Source: Armatimonadota bacterium | Lineage (GTDB): Bacteria > Armatimonadota > Zipacnadia > Zipacnadales > VGFC01 | Direction: 5' to 3' | Assembly (NCBI GenBank): GCA_016869045.1 | Contig: VGFC01000015.1 | Coordinates: forward strand, 1-38,984 | DNA: 38,984 nt | In this document: piece by piece, positions 1-8,371 of the stretch | How the letters are laid out: each line of letters starts with the position of its first letter | How positions within the stretch are numbered: position 1 is the first letter of the stretch | The notes under the pieces: model-generated | What the model saw: only the letters and a program-made list of their open reading frames with translations | Database searches by the model: none | What the model was told of the DNA's origin: nothing | Position numbers and translations under genes: made by a program

Positions 1-942
1 CCGCACCTCGTGCAGGCCCGCCTGGGAGGCCGTCATCGGCACCGGCACGCGCACGACGTCGCCCGCTCGCAGAGGCCCGCTGTAGAGCACGCCGCCGGGC
101 TTGTCGATCGTCAGGCCCTCGTCGCCGCTCGCCGTGACCAGCACCCGCGGGATGCTGTCCCGCGCGGAGACTTCGACGGTGCCGCTCACGCTCGTCCCGA
201 CTACCGGCTCGCTCGGGGGCCGGAAGTTGACATCGATCTGCGTCGGGACGTTCAGCGTGGGGATGGTCTCTTGCCCATCCACGGGCGCGCGGAATGTGTT
301 CTCCCGCGTTCCGAGCGGCTCGGTGGGCGCGCCTCCGACTCCCGACGACCGGCCGGTGCCCAGCTCAGGCGGCCACGGCTGCTTGGCGTCGCGACCTTGC
401 ATGGCGGCCTTGTCTTGCGCCTCCCGAATGCGTCGGTTGGCGTCCGCTACGGTCGCGTCGCTCTGCGCGTCGGACGGTCCCATCTTGCTCGCCGTCGGCG
501 GGGTGACGTTAGGCCCAGGCGCGGCGGGGAGGCCCTCCTTGGGTGACTCCACGGCGTTGGTCACCCCCATCGGGACGCGAGCCACCTGCCCCCGGGAGTG
601 GGGCCGCGAGACCAGCGTCGCGAGGCCAAAGGCGATCGCCACCACTGCCGCGGCGGCGAGGTAGGGCCCGGCGACCTCCCACAGCGATCGCACCACCGTC
701 CGTTCCGTCGCCTCGGCCTCCTCCACGGCGTCCAGTGCCAGGCCGATGCGTGCCCGTAGCCCGACCGGCGGCCTGGGCCGCGGCAGGCTGCGCAGGTCCT
801 CGACCAGCTGTCGCAGCTCTCGGTACGCCGCGCCGCAGGCTCCGCATTCGGCCAGGTGTGCGCGGATGACGAGCAGCTCCTCGGCCGGCAGCTCGCCCTC
901 CGCGACCAGGCTCATCTTCTCCCGGACCGTCCCGCAGTTCAT
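1..942 (-). CDS. Zinc-finger anti-sigma factor, C-terminus cut by window edge
   Basis: About 314 codons are visible with no stop before the left edge. The N-terminus has a zf-HC2 pattern: Cys3, His29, Cys33 and Cys36 (HLAECGAC), the zinc site of RsrA/ChrR-type anti-sigma factors. A hydrophobic segment at about residues 90-111 (rich in Ala and Val) would anchor it in the inner membrane. A Pro/Gly/Ser-rich linker and then a beta-rich region follow, which would lie outside the cytoplasm (ending TASQAGLHEV before the edge). The ATG at 942 follows the ECF sigma gene by 52 bases, so the pair is very probably cotranscribed. The inferred role is binding and holding the sigma factor of 995-1579 until an envelope signal is sensed by the outer part. 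The function of the long extracytoplasmic part is not recognised. Confidence 0.85.
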   Translation of the reverse strand, partial: MNCGTVREKMSLVAEGELPAEELLVIRAHLAECGACGAAYRELRQLVEDLRSLPRPRPPVGLRARIGLALDAVEEAEATERTVVRSLWEVAGPYLAAAAVVAIAFGLATLVSRPHSRGQVARVPMGVTNAVESPKEGLPAAPGPNVTPPTASKMGPSDAQSDATVADANRRIREAQDKAAMQGRDAKQPWPPELGTGRSSGVGGAPTEPLGTRENTFRAPVDGQETIPTLNVPTQIDVNFRPPSEPVVGTSVSGTVEVSARDSIPRVLVTASGDEGLTIDKPGGVLYSGPLRAGDVVRVPVPMTASQAGLHEVR

Positions 943-994
943 CAACGACGCTCCCCCCGGATGCGTGACATCGCCGTGTGACAGACGTACGACC

Positions 995-1579
995 TCAGAC
1001 CGCTCCGAAAAGTTCCGCGTCCTCCCGGATTGCGTCCCGCATCGCCAGACGCGCCCGGTTCAGCCGCGACTTCACCGTGCCCAGCGGGACCTGAAGTACC
1101 TCCGCGATCTCCTCGTACGCCAGCCCGTTGAGGTCGAACAGCACGAGCACGGTGCGATGGTCCTCCGACATCCGCTGCAGCGCCTTCAGCACGACCGCCT
1201 GTCGCTCCCGTCGCTCGACATCCCTCTGCGGATCGGCCGAGTGGTCCACGACCTCGATCTCGCGCGGCTCCTCCTCGTCGAAGGCCGCGGTGAGGGGTTC
1301 CGGGGCCCGCGCCCGCCGACGAAGGAGGTCCAGGGAGACGTTTACGACGATGCGGTAGAGCCAGGTGCTGAAGGTTGAGTTGCCGCGGAAGGTGCGCAGG
1401 GAGGCGTAGGCGCGGACGTAGGCGTCCTGGGTCGCGTCGCACGCGGCGTCGGGGTCGCCGATCAGCCGATAGGCGGTCGCGTAGGCCATCGAGTACGTCT
1501 CATCCACGAGTCGGTCGAAGGCTCCGCGATCGGAAGCCTGCGCGCGCGCGACCAGTTCACCGACTTCGGAGGCGTTCAA
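995..1579 (-). CDS. ECF (sigma-70 family, group 4) RNA polymerase sigma factor
   Basis: The 194 residues match the usual ECF length. Region 2 spans about residues 15-85: AFDRLVDETYSMAYATAYRL, then the promoter-melting segment DATQDAYVRAYASLRTFRG with TFSTWLYRI. An acidic linker (residues 98-120) separates it from region 4, about residues 125-180, with EDHRTVLVLFDLNGLAYEEI and the helix-turn-helix VPLGTVKSRLNRAR. The ATG at 1579 lies 6 bases after the pseudokinase stop, and the anti-sigma gene follows 52 bases later. Three-gene translational coupling suggests that the kinase-like protein, sigma and anti-sigma form one signalling unit. No target promoter can be assigned from this window. Confidence 0.95.
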   Translation of the reverse strand: MNASEVGELVARAQASDRGAFDRLVDETYSMAYATAYRLIGDPDAACDATQDAYVRAYASLRTFRGNSTFSTWLYRIVVNVSLDLLRRRARAPEPLTAAFDEEEPREIEVVDHSADPQRDVERRERQAVVLKALQRMSEDHRTVLVLFDLNGLAYEEIAEVLQVPLGTVKSRLNRARLAMRDAIREDAELFGAV

Positions 1580-1585
1580 GATCGG

Positions 1586-3208
1586 TCAAGGTGACGGCTC
1601 AAGATCGTACTCCGCCACCAGCTCCCCGTCGATCAGGATCTGGACCGTCGCTTCGCCGGACGCCACGACGTGCACCGTGCGGCGGTCGCCCGGGCGATGA
1701 ATCCGCTCGTAGACCACGTCATACCGGCCGCTTGGGTAGTGCACCTCCACCTTCACCCGCTGGACCACCGGACCTTCCGGCACGATGAACGACACGTCGG
1801 CGGCCCGCGGACCCGATCGGGTCGGACCCGTGCCCGTGCGGCGGTTGCCTGAGACGATGACATTCACCTCGGTATCGATTGCCACTTCCTTGCCCGGCGG
1901 GGGGTTCTGGGAGAGCACCTGCTCGGCGGGCTTGGGCGAGTCGGGCTTGCGGCTGACCGTGCCGAGGCGTAGACCGAGCGACTCGAGCCGCTCGAGGGCG
2001 TCTGCGCGGGATTTGCCGACGAGGTCCGGCACCTTCGCCCGCGGCGGCCCCAGCGATACCACCAGCTCCACCGAGCGCCCTTCGCGTACGACCTTGCCGG
2101 GATACGGCAGGTGCTCGATCACGCGGCCGGCCGGCACATCCTCGCTATGGGCCTCGCGGCCGATGGTCACTTGCAGGCCCTTGCCCTCCGCGAGCTTCGT
2201 CGCCTCCGCAACGGTCTTGCCCTCCAGGTTCGGCACCGTCACCAGCCCCGGCGTGCTCCTGAAGGCCAGCGCCAGCCCTCCCGCCACGGCGGCGGCGATC
2301 AGGCACAAGGCCAGCAGCAGCGCAAGCCCGCTGCGCAGGACGGTCCACAGAATGAGACCGAACGCCTTGGGGTAGCTCATCTCCGGCACTGCCGGTGGCT
2401 CCGGTTGCTTGGGGGCTCGGCTCCTGGCGGGCTTTCGTGTGGCGGCCCTGGCCTGCGGAGCCGTTCGCGGCGCCGCGACGTTGCGCAGGTGTCCCAGCAT
2501 CTCCTCGGCGGTCGCATACCGTGCCTTCGGGTCGCTCTCGATGGCTCGGCCGAGCACGGTAGCCAACCCGATCCCGGGCACGCGACGGGCCCGCTCCGCC
2601 AGCGACTGCGCGGCGGGGCCTCCGCCGGTCGAGCACAGGTCGATCCCGATGACGCCCAGCGCGTACACGTCGCTGGCGGTCGTCGGCTCGGCGCCCGCCT
2701 TCACCTCCGGCGCGATCTCCGTGACCGCTTGGCTCCGCGCTGCCAGCGTCCCCGTTTCGTACAACGCCGCGCCCACCCCGAAGTCCGCCACCCGCGTGCC
2801 TTGCGGCCCGCCGGAAAACACGCAGTCACGGGTCAGGGCGCCATGGACCATGCCGCGGGCATGAGCGTACGCCAGCCCTTCGCAGACGTGTACGAGCGTC
2901 TCCACGCCGGATTCCGCGGCCTGGCCCGAACCGGGTCCCAGACCCACACTCAGCGGCGCCTCCTGGGCAACGACCAGTCGTCCGGCCTGTGTGAACCCCG
3001 CCGTGGCCGGCGCACAGATGTGCGGATGAACCAGGCCCGCGTAGCGCCGCGCCGCGTCCAGGATGCGCGCCTTCAGGGTGTCATCGAGCCGGCTGTCGTC
3101 CAGGCGGAGCCTCGTCACGAGCAGCGCCTGGCCCGTGGCGGCATCCGACCCGAGGTGCCGCTCACCGAACGGGGTCGTCCCGAGCTTCTCGTGCAGGTCG
3201 ATAGGCAT
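1586..3208 (-). CDS. Membrane pseudokinase with two PASTA domains (PknB/Stk-like)
   Basis: A 540-residue protein laid out like PknB. A kinase-like domain (about 5-245) is followed by a Pro/Lys/Arg-rich linker, one transmembrane segment (about 283-315), PASTA repeats at about 321-387 and 390-454, and a beta-rich C-terminal part (about 470-540). The kinase core is degenerate. The catalytic loop, normally HRDLKPxN, reads HGALTRDC (122-129), so the catalytic Asp is Ala124 and the Asn is Cys129. The VAIK lysine position reads VTRL (Arg33) and the P-loop is eroded. DFG (142-144), APE (166-168) and the SDVYALGV helix are kept. It is therefore probably a non-catalytic sensor or scaffold; PASTA domains in the family bind peptidoglycan fragments. 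The gene sits 39 bases after aroB and 6 before the sigma gene. ATG 3208 is the only plausible start. Confidence 0.88.
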   Translation of the reverse strand: MPIDLHEKLGTTPFGERHLGSDAATGQALLVTRLRLDDSRLDDTLKARILDAARRYAGLVHPHICAPATAGFTQAGRLVVAQEAPLSVGLGPGSGQAAESGVETLVHVCEGLAYAHARGMVHGALTRDCVFSGGPQGTRVADFGVGAALYETGTLAARSQAVTEIAPEVKAGAEPTTASDVYALGVIGIDLCSTGGGPAAQSLAERARRVPGIGLATVLGRAIESDPKARYATAEEMLGHLRNVAAPRTAPQARAATRKPARSRAPKQPEPPAVPEMSYPKAFGLILWTVLRSGLALLLALCLIAAAVAGGLALAFRSTPGLVTVPNLEGKTVAEATKLAEGKGLQVTIGREAHSEDVPAGRVIEHLPYPGKVVREGRSVELVVSLGPPRAKVPDLVGKSRADALERLESLGLRLGTVSRKPDSPKPAEQVLSQNPPPGKEVAIDTEVNVIVSGNRRTGTGPTRSGPRAADVSFIVPEGPVVQRVKVEVHYPSGRYDVVYERIHRPGDRRTVHVVASGEATVQILIDGELVAEYDLEPSP

Positions 3209-3247
3209 GGGGACGTTCGCTGCCTTCGTGCGCCGGGTGGCGCGCGC

Positions 3248-4348
3248 CTACTCCGCCAGGCTCTCCACTTCCCGCACCAGTTCATCCACCGACACGGCGT
3301 TCGTCATCTCGACCGACCCGATCGCGGCAACCACGGGCAGCGCGAGCGCGCCGACGACGATCTTCTTATCGGTCCGCAGCGCTCGCACGGCCAGGTCCAC
3401 GTTGACCTCGGTCCCGGCCAGGGACGTGCGAACGCCCAGGCGCAACAACAGCGCCTCCAACTGGGCGGGCACCTCGGCATCGGACAGGCCGAGCCGGGCC
3501 GCCACCTTCGCCTCGGCGATCATCCCCACCGCGACGGCTTCCCCGTGCAACAGCTCCCACGCGCGGGCGCCTCGTTCGATCGCGTGCCCGACGGTGTGCC
3601 CATAGTTGAGGACAGCGCGGAGACCGCTTCGTTCCTCGGGGTCCCGGCTGACGACCGAGGCCTTGATCTCGCCGTTGCGTGCGACGATGTCCCCCAGGAG
3701 GGAAGTCTGCCGCGCCCTCACCCGATCCGCCTCGCGGCCGAGCGTGTCGAATAGGTTCGCATCGGCGATCGCCGCGTGTTTCACCACTTCGCCCAGCCCG
3801 GCGGCGAAGTGCCGATCCGGAAGCGAGGTCAGAGTGTCGGGATCAACGACCACGGCTCGAGGCTGGTGGAAGGCGCCGACCAGGTTCTTCGCCTGCGGGA
3901 GATCGACGCCCACCTTGCCGCCGACGCTGCTGTCCACCTGAGCGAGCAGCGTCGTCGGCACGGTGACGAAGTCGATGCCGCGCATGTAGGTCGCCGCCAC
4001 AAAGCCCGCCAGGTCGCCGATCACCCCACCCCCGAGGGCAAACACGACCGACACGCGATCCATGCCCGCGTCGGCCAGAGCGGCCCACAGGTGCTCGGCG
4101 ACCGCCAGTGTCTTGCTGGCCTCGCCGGGCGGCACGGTGAGGAGGCGGCAACGCCACCCGCCCCGCTCAAGGCTGTCGGCCACTCGCCCGCCGAACAGCG
4201 CGCCCGTGGTTTCGTCCGCCACCACCGCGGCGCTCTGTCCCTCGGTCGCCGGCTGGACCAGTTCCCCGAGACGCGCCAGCGCACCAGACCCTACGTGGAT
4301 CGTGTATGGGCGATCCGCCAGCGGCACTGCCACCTGCCTTAGCTCCAC
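3248..4348 (-). CDS. aroB: 3-dehydroquinate synthase
   Basis: AroB converts DAHP to 3-dehydroquinate in the shikimate pathway, using NAD and a divalent metal in the cytoplasm. The 366 residues match the family length. Visible signatures are the NAD-binding ALGGGVIGDLAGFVAA, TTLLAQVDSSVGGKVGVD, and the metal ligands in AGLGEVVKH (Glu187), NYGHTVGH (His251) and LLHGEAVAVGM (His268). I chose the GTG at 4348: GGAGG lies 10 bases upstream and the protein then begins directly with the first beta strand. A longer frame to GTG 4429 adds 27 Arg/Gly/Pro-rich residues and would start inside a perfect hairpin (4420-4447), so it is less likely. The gene follows pilQ, as in the proteobacterial pilMNOPQ-aroK-aroB order, but aroK is absent here. 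Confidence 0.95.
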   Translation of the reverse strand: MELRQVAVPLADRPYTIHVGSGALARLGELVQPATEGQSAAVVADETTGALFGGRVADSLERGGWRCRLLTVPPGEASKTLAVAEHLWAALADAGMDRVSVVFALGGGVIGDLAGFVAATYMRGIDFVTVPTTLLAQVDSSVGGKVGVDLPQAKNLVGAFHQPRAVVVDPDTLTSLPDRHFAAGLGEVVKHAAIADANLFDTLGREADRVRARQTSLLGDIVARNGEIKASVVSRDPEERSGLRAVLNYGHTVGHAIERGARAWELLHGEAVAVGMIAEAKVAARLGLSDAEVPAQLEALLLRLGVRTSLAGTEVNVDLAVRALRTDKKIVVGALALPVVAAIGSVEMTNAVSVDELVREVESLAE

Positions 4349-4375
4349 CGGTCCGTCGCCTCCGTCTCGGCCCCT

Positions 4376-4387
4376 CCCCGCGCGGGG
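4376..4387. repeat. 12-bp perfect palindrome upstream of aroB
   Basis: CCCCGCGCGGGG lies 28 bases before the chosen aroB GTG start. It could be an operator or just GC-rich chance; no function can be assigned. Confidence 0.35.
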
Positions 4388-4419
4388 ACCCGAGGGCTTC
4401 GCGCGCCGTCCTGTAATGG

Positions 4420-4447
4420 GAAACGGCACGTGCTACCGTGCCGTTTC
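4420..4447 (-). promoter_or_regulatory. Perfect 11-bp stem hairpin between pilQ and aroB
   Basis: GAAACGGCACG and its exact reverse complement flank a 6-base loop, 56 bases after the pilQ stop. Neither strand has a following T-run, so it is not a typical intrinsic terminator. It may attenuate read-through from the pilus genes or protect the pilQ mRNA end. It argues against an aroB start at 4429, which lies inside the stem. Confidence 0.55.
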
Positions 4448-4503
4448 GGTGCCGGCTCTGTTGCCCATCCTACGTAGGTCGAGACGCGACGTCGTCTGCC
4501 ACG

Positions 4504-6306
4504 TCAGTCCGTCGGAGCCTCACGCAGGATGCGCGGCGTCACGAAGATGAGCAGCTCCGTATCGTTCAGCGTCTTGGAGCGCGAGTCGAACAGCTTCCCG
4601 AGGACCGGGATTCGGCTCAGGAGCGGCGTGTGCAGTTTCGTCGTGCTGTCGTCCTTCGTGATCAGACCGCCCAGGACCATCGTCTCCCCGTCCGGCACCC
4701 GCACCATGGTCATCACGGTCTGGTAGGTGATGATCGGAGCCCGGGAGCCGTCCGGCGCCTCGACGTATCCCGCGACGTTCGAGATGTTCGGCATCAGGTA
4801 CAGGGAGACGGAGTCGTCCGCGTTGATGCGCGGCATGACGTCCAGGTAGTTCTCGACGTCCACGGGTTCCATCTCGAAGTCGACCTGGCGCTGGCCGAAC
4901 TGGTTATACGTGACATTCGCGTTGTAGACGGGGATCGACGTCGAGAACTCGACGCTGGCGTACGCATTGTTCTGGACGGCCACGCGCGGCTCGTGGATGA
5001 CCGTGGCGCGGCTGCTCTTTTCCAGGGCGTTGAGCTGCGTGTCGAGGTTGCCCGTGGCGAAGCGCACGACGCTGTTGATCGCCTGCGGCGGCGCGAACCC
5101 CTGGTTGAAGACCTCGATCCGCGTGTTCTTGATCGCCCAGTCGATACCAAACGCCTCTTCGAAGGTGGTGGTGATCGAGACGAACTTCACCGCAATCTCT
5201 ACCTGCTTGACCGGCTTGTCGAGCAGGGCCACGATCTCCCGAAACTCGTCGATGGCCTCCGGAGTACCGCGCACGATCACGGAGTTGTCGTCAGTGAACG
5301 CCATGATCGCCTCGATGTCCTCCGGCAGCAGCGCGGTGAACCCGCCACCCATGCCGCCGCCCAGACCGCCACCCATGCCGCCACGACCGCCGCCCATGCC
5401 GCCAAGCCCACCACCCAGACCGCCACCCCCCAGGCCACCGCCAAGCCCACCACCACCCAAGCCACCGCCGAGGCCGCCGCGTCCGCCGCCGAACCCTCCA
5501 CCGCCAAAGCCACCACCCAACTGGTTGAAACCGTCACGCAGGGCCTGGCCCCGCGTGCCGCGGAGGCCCGCACTGCCGAACCAGCCGGCGGCTCCCGTCT
5601 CCGACCCGCCCCCCCCGTACTGCCAGGCCGGGCTCGCGCCGCGGCGCCCGGGCCTCACGGGAAAGGCAACCGAGGCATCGGGGGGGACCGTTCCCCCGAA
5701 CATCAGCGCCACTTCGATGCAGTTCAGGTAGTTGAGCGGAACCATTTGGTAGATGAACTCGTCCGGGCTTCGCGGAACTCGCGGCTTGGGTCCGCCCTCA
5801 TCAATCCCCGGCGGCTTCTGGATCACGGTCGTCGGCTCCGGCCGGGGCTGCGTGTCTCCCGCCGAGGTGCCGCCCTCGCCAGGGACGTCCGTCTTGGGTT
5901 GTGGGGGCCCGGGAGGCGGCGGCTCGACGCGGCCGGGCGCGGGTTCACTGGTGATGATGTAGATGTCGTTTTCCTGGTACCAGTAGCAGCCCGCCGCCTG
6001 GACGATCACCTTCAGCGCCGTCTCCACGTCAACGTCAGGGAGGTTCACCGTAATGAGCTTGTCCTTGTCCACGTCGCTGCCGAAGACGATCTTCACGTCC
6101 GCGGCCCGACTGAGCATCCGGATCAGCTCGGTGAGTGAGGCGTCCGTTGCATCGATGGTGACGAGGGCGGCCGCAGGTGGCCGGATCGACGCTCCCCCGT
6201 CGTCTTGGGCGCCCACGACGGGCGACCACAGGATCAGCAGCAAAAGGAGTCCTGCGACGCCCGCGGCGACCAGAGACGAGCGATCAGCTACTGCTTTGGG
6301 GATCAT
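4504..6306 (-). CDS. pilQ: Type IV pilus secretin with glycine-rich insertion
   Basis: This is the outer-membrane secretin pore. The 600 residues comprise a signal sequence (about 1-33, ending VVGAQ), an STN/N0 domain (about 47-120, ALVTIDATDASLTELIRML), a Pro-rich linker (121-182), a secretin N1-type domain that begins at MVPLNYLNCIEVALMF (188-203) and resumes at DIEAIMAFTDDNSVIVRG (330-347), and the secretin beta-barrel domain (about 366-600). The barrel domain ends with VPDGETMVLGGLI and LLSRIPVLGKLF, both secretin signatures. Between the two halves of the N1 domain sits a 59-residue tract of Gly with Leu, Phe, Met and Arg (264-322), an unusual insertion. ATG 6306 has a strong GGGAGGGGA site. 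The STN gene ends 150 bases upstream and aroB follows. Confidence 0.95.
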   Translation of the reverse strand: MIPKAVADRSSLVAAGVAGLLLLLILWSPVVGAQDDGGASIRPPAAALVTIDATDASLTELIRMLSRAADVKIVFGSDVDKDKLITVNLPDVDVETALKVIVQAAGCYWYQENDIYIITSEPAPGRVEPPPPGPPQPKTDVPGEGGTSAGDTQPRPEPTTVIQKPPGIDEGGPKPRVPRSPDEFIYQMVPLNYLNCIEVALMFGGTVPPDASVAFPVRPGRRGASPAWQYGGGGSETGAAGWFGSAGLRGTRGQALRDGFNQLGGGFGGGGFGGGRGGLGGGLGGGGLGGGLGGGGLGGGLGGMGGGRGGMGGGLGGGMGGGFTALLPEDIEAIMAFTDDNSVIVRGTPEAIDEFREIVALLDKPVKQVEIAVKFVSITTTFEEAFGIDWAIKNTRIEVFNQGFAPPQAINSVVRFATGNLDTQLNALEKSSRATVIHEPRVAVQNNAYASVEFSTSIPVYNANVTYNQFGQRQVDFEMEPVDVENYLDVMPRINADDSVSLYLMPNISNVAGYVEAPDGSRAPIITYQTVMTMVRVPDGETMVLGGLITKDDSTTKLHTPLLSRIPVLGKLFDSRSKTLNDTELLIFVTPRILREAPTD

Positions 6307-6456
6307 CTCTTCCCCTCCCTTGTTGGGCCGTTCATGACGCGGTTCCCGAACGCGATCCGCGCCGGTTCACAGCGTGCGGACGATCGTGCCACGGGGCACA
6401 CCGCCGGGCTCGCCATCGGGCAGGCCGGACGTGCGCTCCGCGTGAGTGTAACCCGA

Positions 6457-7197
6457 TCAGAAGCGCCCGCCAAACCCGCCGCCACCGCCGCCACGACCGC
6501 CGCCACGACCGCCACCGAAGCCGCCGCCACCACCACCACGACCACCACCGAACCCACCACCACCGCCTCCACGACCGCCATAGCCACCGCCTCCACGACC
6601 ACCACCACCGTAACCGCCCCCACCGCCAAACCCACCACCACCCATACCCCCACCCATACCACCACCCATCATCATCCCGCTACCAATGCCCATGCCATCT
6701 GAGAAGAGAAGCGGGTCCTGGAAGAAGATCTGGATCCTGCGCAGGATCGTCTCGTCCTTCTCCCCCTCCGCGGCCTGGCCGGTACCAGCCGCGCCGGCGC
6801 CCCCTGTCCGCGTCGGCGGGGGCGTTGAGCCGCTCCCCGAGACCAGGGGTGAGACGGGCGTGGTGCCGGGCCGTGTGCCGGCCTGCCGCGTCGGCTTGGA
6901 CTTGATGTGGTAGATGCCGGTGGCCTCGTCGAACACGTATTGGAGGTCGGCCGCGCCGAGGATGGTCTTCAGAGCCGCGTCAACAGTCTGGTCACGGAGC
7001 TTCACCGTGATCTGCTTGTTGACCGCCTCATCGAAGACGTACTGGATCTTGGCCGTCTCGGCGAACATCCGCATCACGTCGTTGATGTTGGCGTTGTTGA
7101 CGTCGAAGGTGATGCGCTGCTGGTCCTGAGCCCAGGCCGCGCTCACCCCGACGACGACGCACAGTACTACAATGAGTGCCCCTGCTCTGATGGTCAC
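6457..7197 (-). CDS. Exported STN (secretin N0) domain protein with RGG/FGG glycine tail
   Basis: A 246-residue protein with a signal sequence (about 1-23, ending SAAWAQ) and one STN domain (about 28-100: ITFDVNNANINDVMRMFAET, ITVKLRDQTVDAALKTIL, GIYHIKSK). A Pro/Gly/Thr linker and a short helix (KDETILRRIQIFFQDPLLFS, 147-166) follow, then a tail of about 78 residues (169-246) made of Gly with Met, Phe, Tyr and Arg in GGFGGG, GGYGG and RGGG units. There is no secretin barrel. STN domains dock on other envelope proteins at the periplasmic mouth of secretins or TonB receptors. Lying between the PilP-like gene and pilQ, it is probably an accessory ring or plug of the secretin. GTG 7197 is chosen for its AGGAGG site 8 bases away. 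No named family is recognised for the whole protein. Confidence 0.85.
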   Translation of the reverse strand: MTIRAGALIVVLCVVVGVSAAWAQDQQRITFDVNNANINDVMRMFAETAKIQYVFDEAVNKQITVKLRDQTVDAALKTILGAADLQYVFDEATGIYHIKSKPTRQAGTRPGTTPVSPLVSGSGSTPPPTRTGGAGAAGTGQAAEGEKDETILRRIQIFFQDPLLFSDGMGIGSGMMMGGGMGGGMGGGGFGGGGGYGGGGRGGGGYGGRGGGGGGFGGGRGGGGGGFGGGRGGGRGGGGGGFGGRF

Positions 7198-7300
7198 GGG
7201 CGTACCCTCCTAGACTGTCGGCAGTCTGTCGTCTCGGCGCGGCGCCTCATCCTGGATGAAGGAGGCTCCCGCGCCGTCCCAGGGTCGAAGTGATCTACAG

Positions 7301-8296
7301 CTACTGGCGCTGGCCCCCGCCAGCACCGCCCCCCGGGGCCGCTCCGCCTCCCCCTACGCCGGGGAAGGCGCCCGGCGCAGCCCCGCCGGGCCGACGAATG
7401 CCCGGTTGGGTGCCGCCACCGGTTCCGGGCGTCGTGGTGCCCCTGGCCCCCGGGACGGTCACGCCCGGGCGAGTCCCGCCCGTCGTCGGGCCGGTGCCGG
7501 TCGCAGGACGGCCCCCACCACCCACACGCAGACGCAACACCTTGCGAACGATCTGGCCACCCTCCTGCTTGGCGAGCACCATCTCGGTGTTCGTGATCTT
7601 CTCCACGCGGAACCCCTGCCAGCGGTCGCCCACCTGGAGGACCTGTCCCGTCTGCCCGGGGCCCGCCTGCAGCACCACCATGGCTCGGCCCTGAGCGTCC
7701 CGCATGATTGCGGGCACCTGCAGGAACTCCTCGGTCGGCGGTCTCTGCGGCCCGGCCGCGCTCCTGGGCGATGGAACTCCGCTGGGCACGTGGATGCTCT
7801 CACCGTTCGGTCCTAGAACCGGATAGTGATTCTGTTCGCGCAGGCCGACTGGGAAGCCGGCCGGACCGGGCCGGTAAGCCGACTCAGGCCTCACCTTCTC
7901 CTGAGCCTTCCCACCCACGGCGCCCATCGGGGCAAAGGGGTTCTCCCGGCTCGGTTCGAGCGGTTCCACGGCCTTTGCCGAAACCGCTCCGGCCGGTCCG
8001 CCGGGCGCGGCTCCACCCGGCGCAGCTCCTCCCGGGGCACCTCCCATGGCCGGCATCCCTCCCGGCATTGGGCCGGCAGGGGCAGCTCCCGGCGCCCCGC
8101 CGGGTGTCTCGCCCGGGCCGGGCTCCATGCCCATCGCGGGAGACATGGGGCCTGCCCCAACTTGCGCCACCGCGGTCGGCGATCCGCTGCCGCTGTGGAT
8201 GGCCGGAAGCACAACCAGCACCACGACCAGTCCGATTGCCGCGAGGATGAAGAGCCCCGCCGCCATGAGCCCCTTGGCCTTGGTATGATCGTCCAC
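7301..8296 (-). CDS. PilP/GspC-like inner-membrane alignment protein
   Basis: A 331-residue protein with a short cytoplasmic head, one transmembrane helix (about 11-31), a Gly/Pro/Ala/Met-rich linker (about 36-105), the motif ENPFAP (118-123) that resembles the DPF motif of PilP and GspC linkers, and a small beta domain (about 188-258). The beta domain (MVVLQ, GQVLQVGDRWQGFRVEKI, MVLAK) fits the homology region that contacts the secretin N0 domain. A second Gly/Thr/Pro-rich tail ends the protein (259-331). Its position between pilO and the secretin genes supports the PilP role of linking the PilN-PilO complex to the secretin. GTG 8296 is chosen because AGGGGAGG lies 6 bases upstream; the open frame extends 15 codons further without a good site. 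Confidence 0.78.
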   Translation of the reverse strand: MDDHTKAKGLMAAGLFILAAIGLVVVLVVLPAIHSGSGSPTAVAQVGAGPMSPAMGMEPGPGETPGGAPGAAPAGPMPGGMPAMGGAPGGAAPGGAAPGGPAGAVSAKAVEPLEPSRENPFAPMGAVGGKAQEKVRPESAYRPGPAGFPVGLREQNHYPVLGPNGESIHVPSGVPSPRSAAGPQRPPTEEFLQVPAIMRDAQGRAMVVLQAGPGQTGQVLQVGDRWQGFRVEKITNTEMVLAKQEGGQIVRKVLRLRVGGGGRPATGTGPTTGGTRPGVTVPGARGTTTPGTGGGTQPGIRRPGGAAPGAFPGVGGGGAAPGGGAGGGQRQ

Positions 8297-8302
8297 CTTG
8301 AG

Positions 8303-8310
8303 CCTCCCCT
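8303..8310 (-). promoter_or_regulatory. Ribosome-binding site setting the PilP-like GTG start
   Basis: AGGGGAGG on the minus strand with a 6-base spacer to the GTG at 8296. This favours it over upstream in-frame starts. Confidence 0.7.
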
Positions 8311-8371
8311 GAGCGGTGTTCAGCGCGCCAGGCCAGGGCACCTGCCGCGTGCTCGATCGGGCTTGCTGTTC

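Noticed and set aside
4349-4429. A longer AroB starting at GTG 4429
   Set aside because: The added 27 residues are low-complexity Arg/Gly/Pro and the start codon lies within a perfect hairpin. GTG 4348 has a better site and gives the family length.
5340-5530. A possible DNA tandem repeat of CCACCGCC-type units
   Set aside because: It is the coding sequence of the secretin glycine tract. The same explanation applies to 6470-6690 and the proline/glycine tails at 9300-9780; no separate repeat or CRISPR structure is present.
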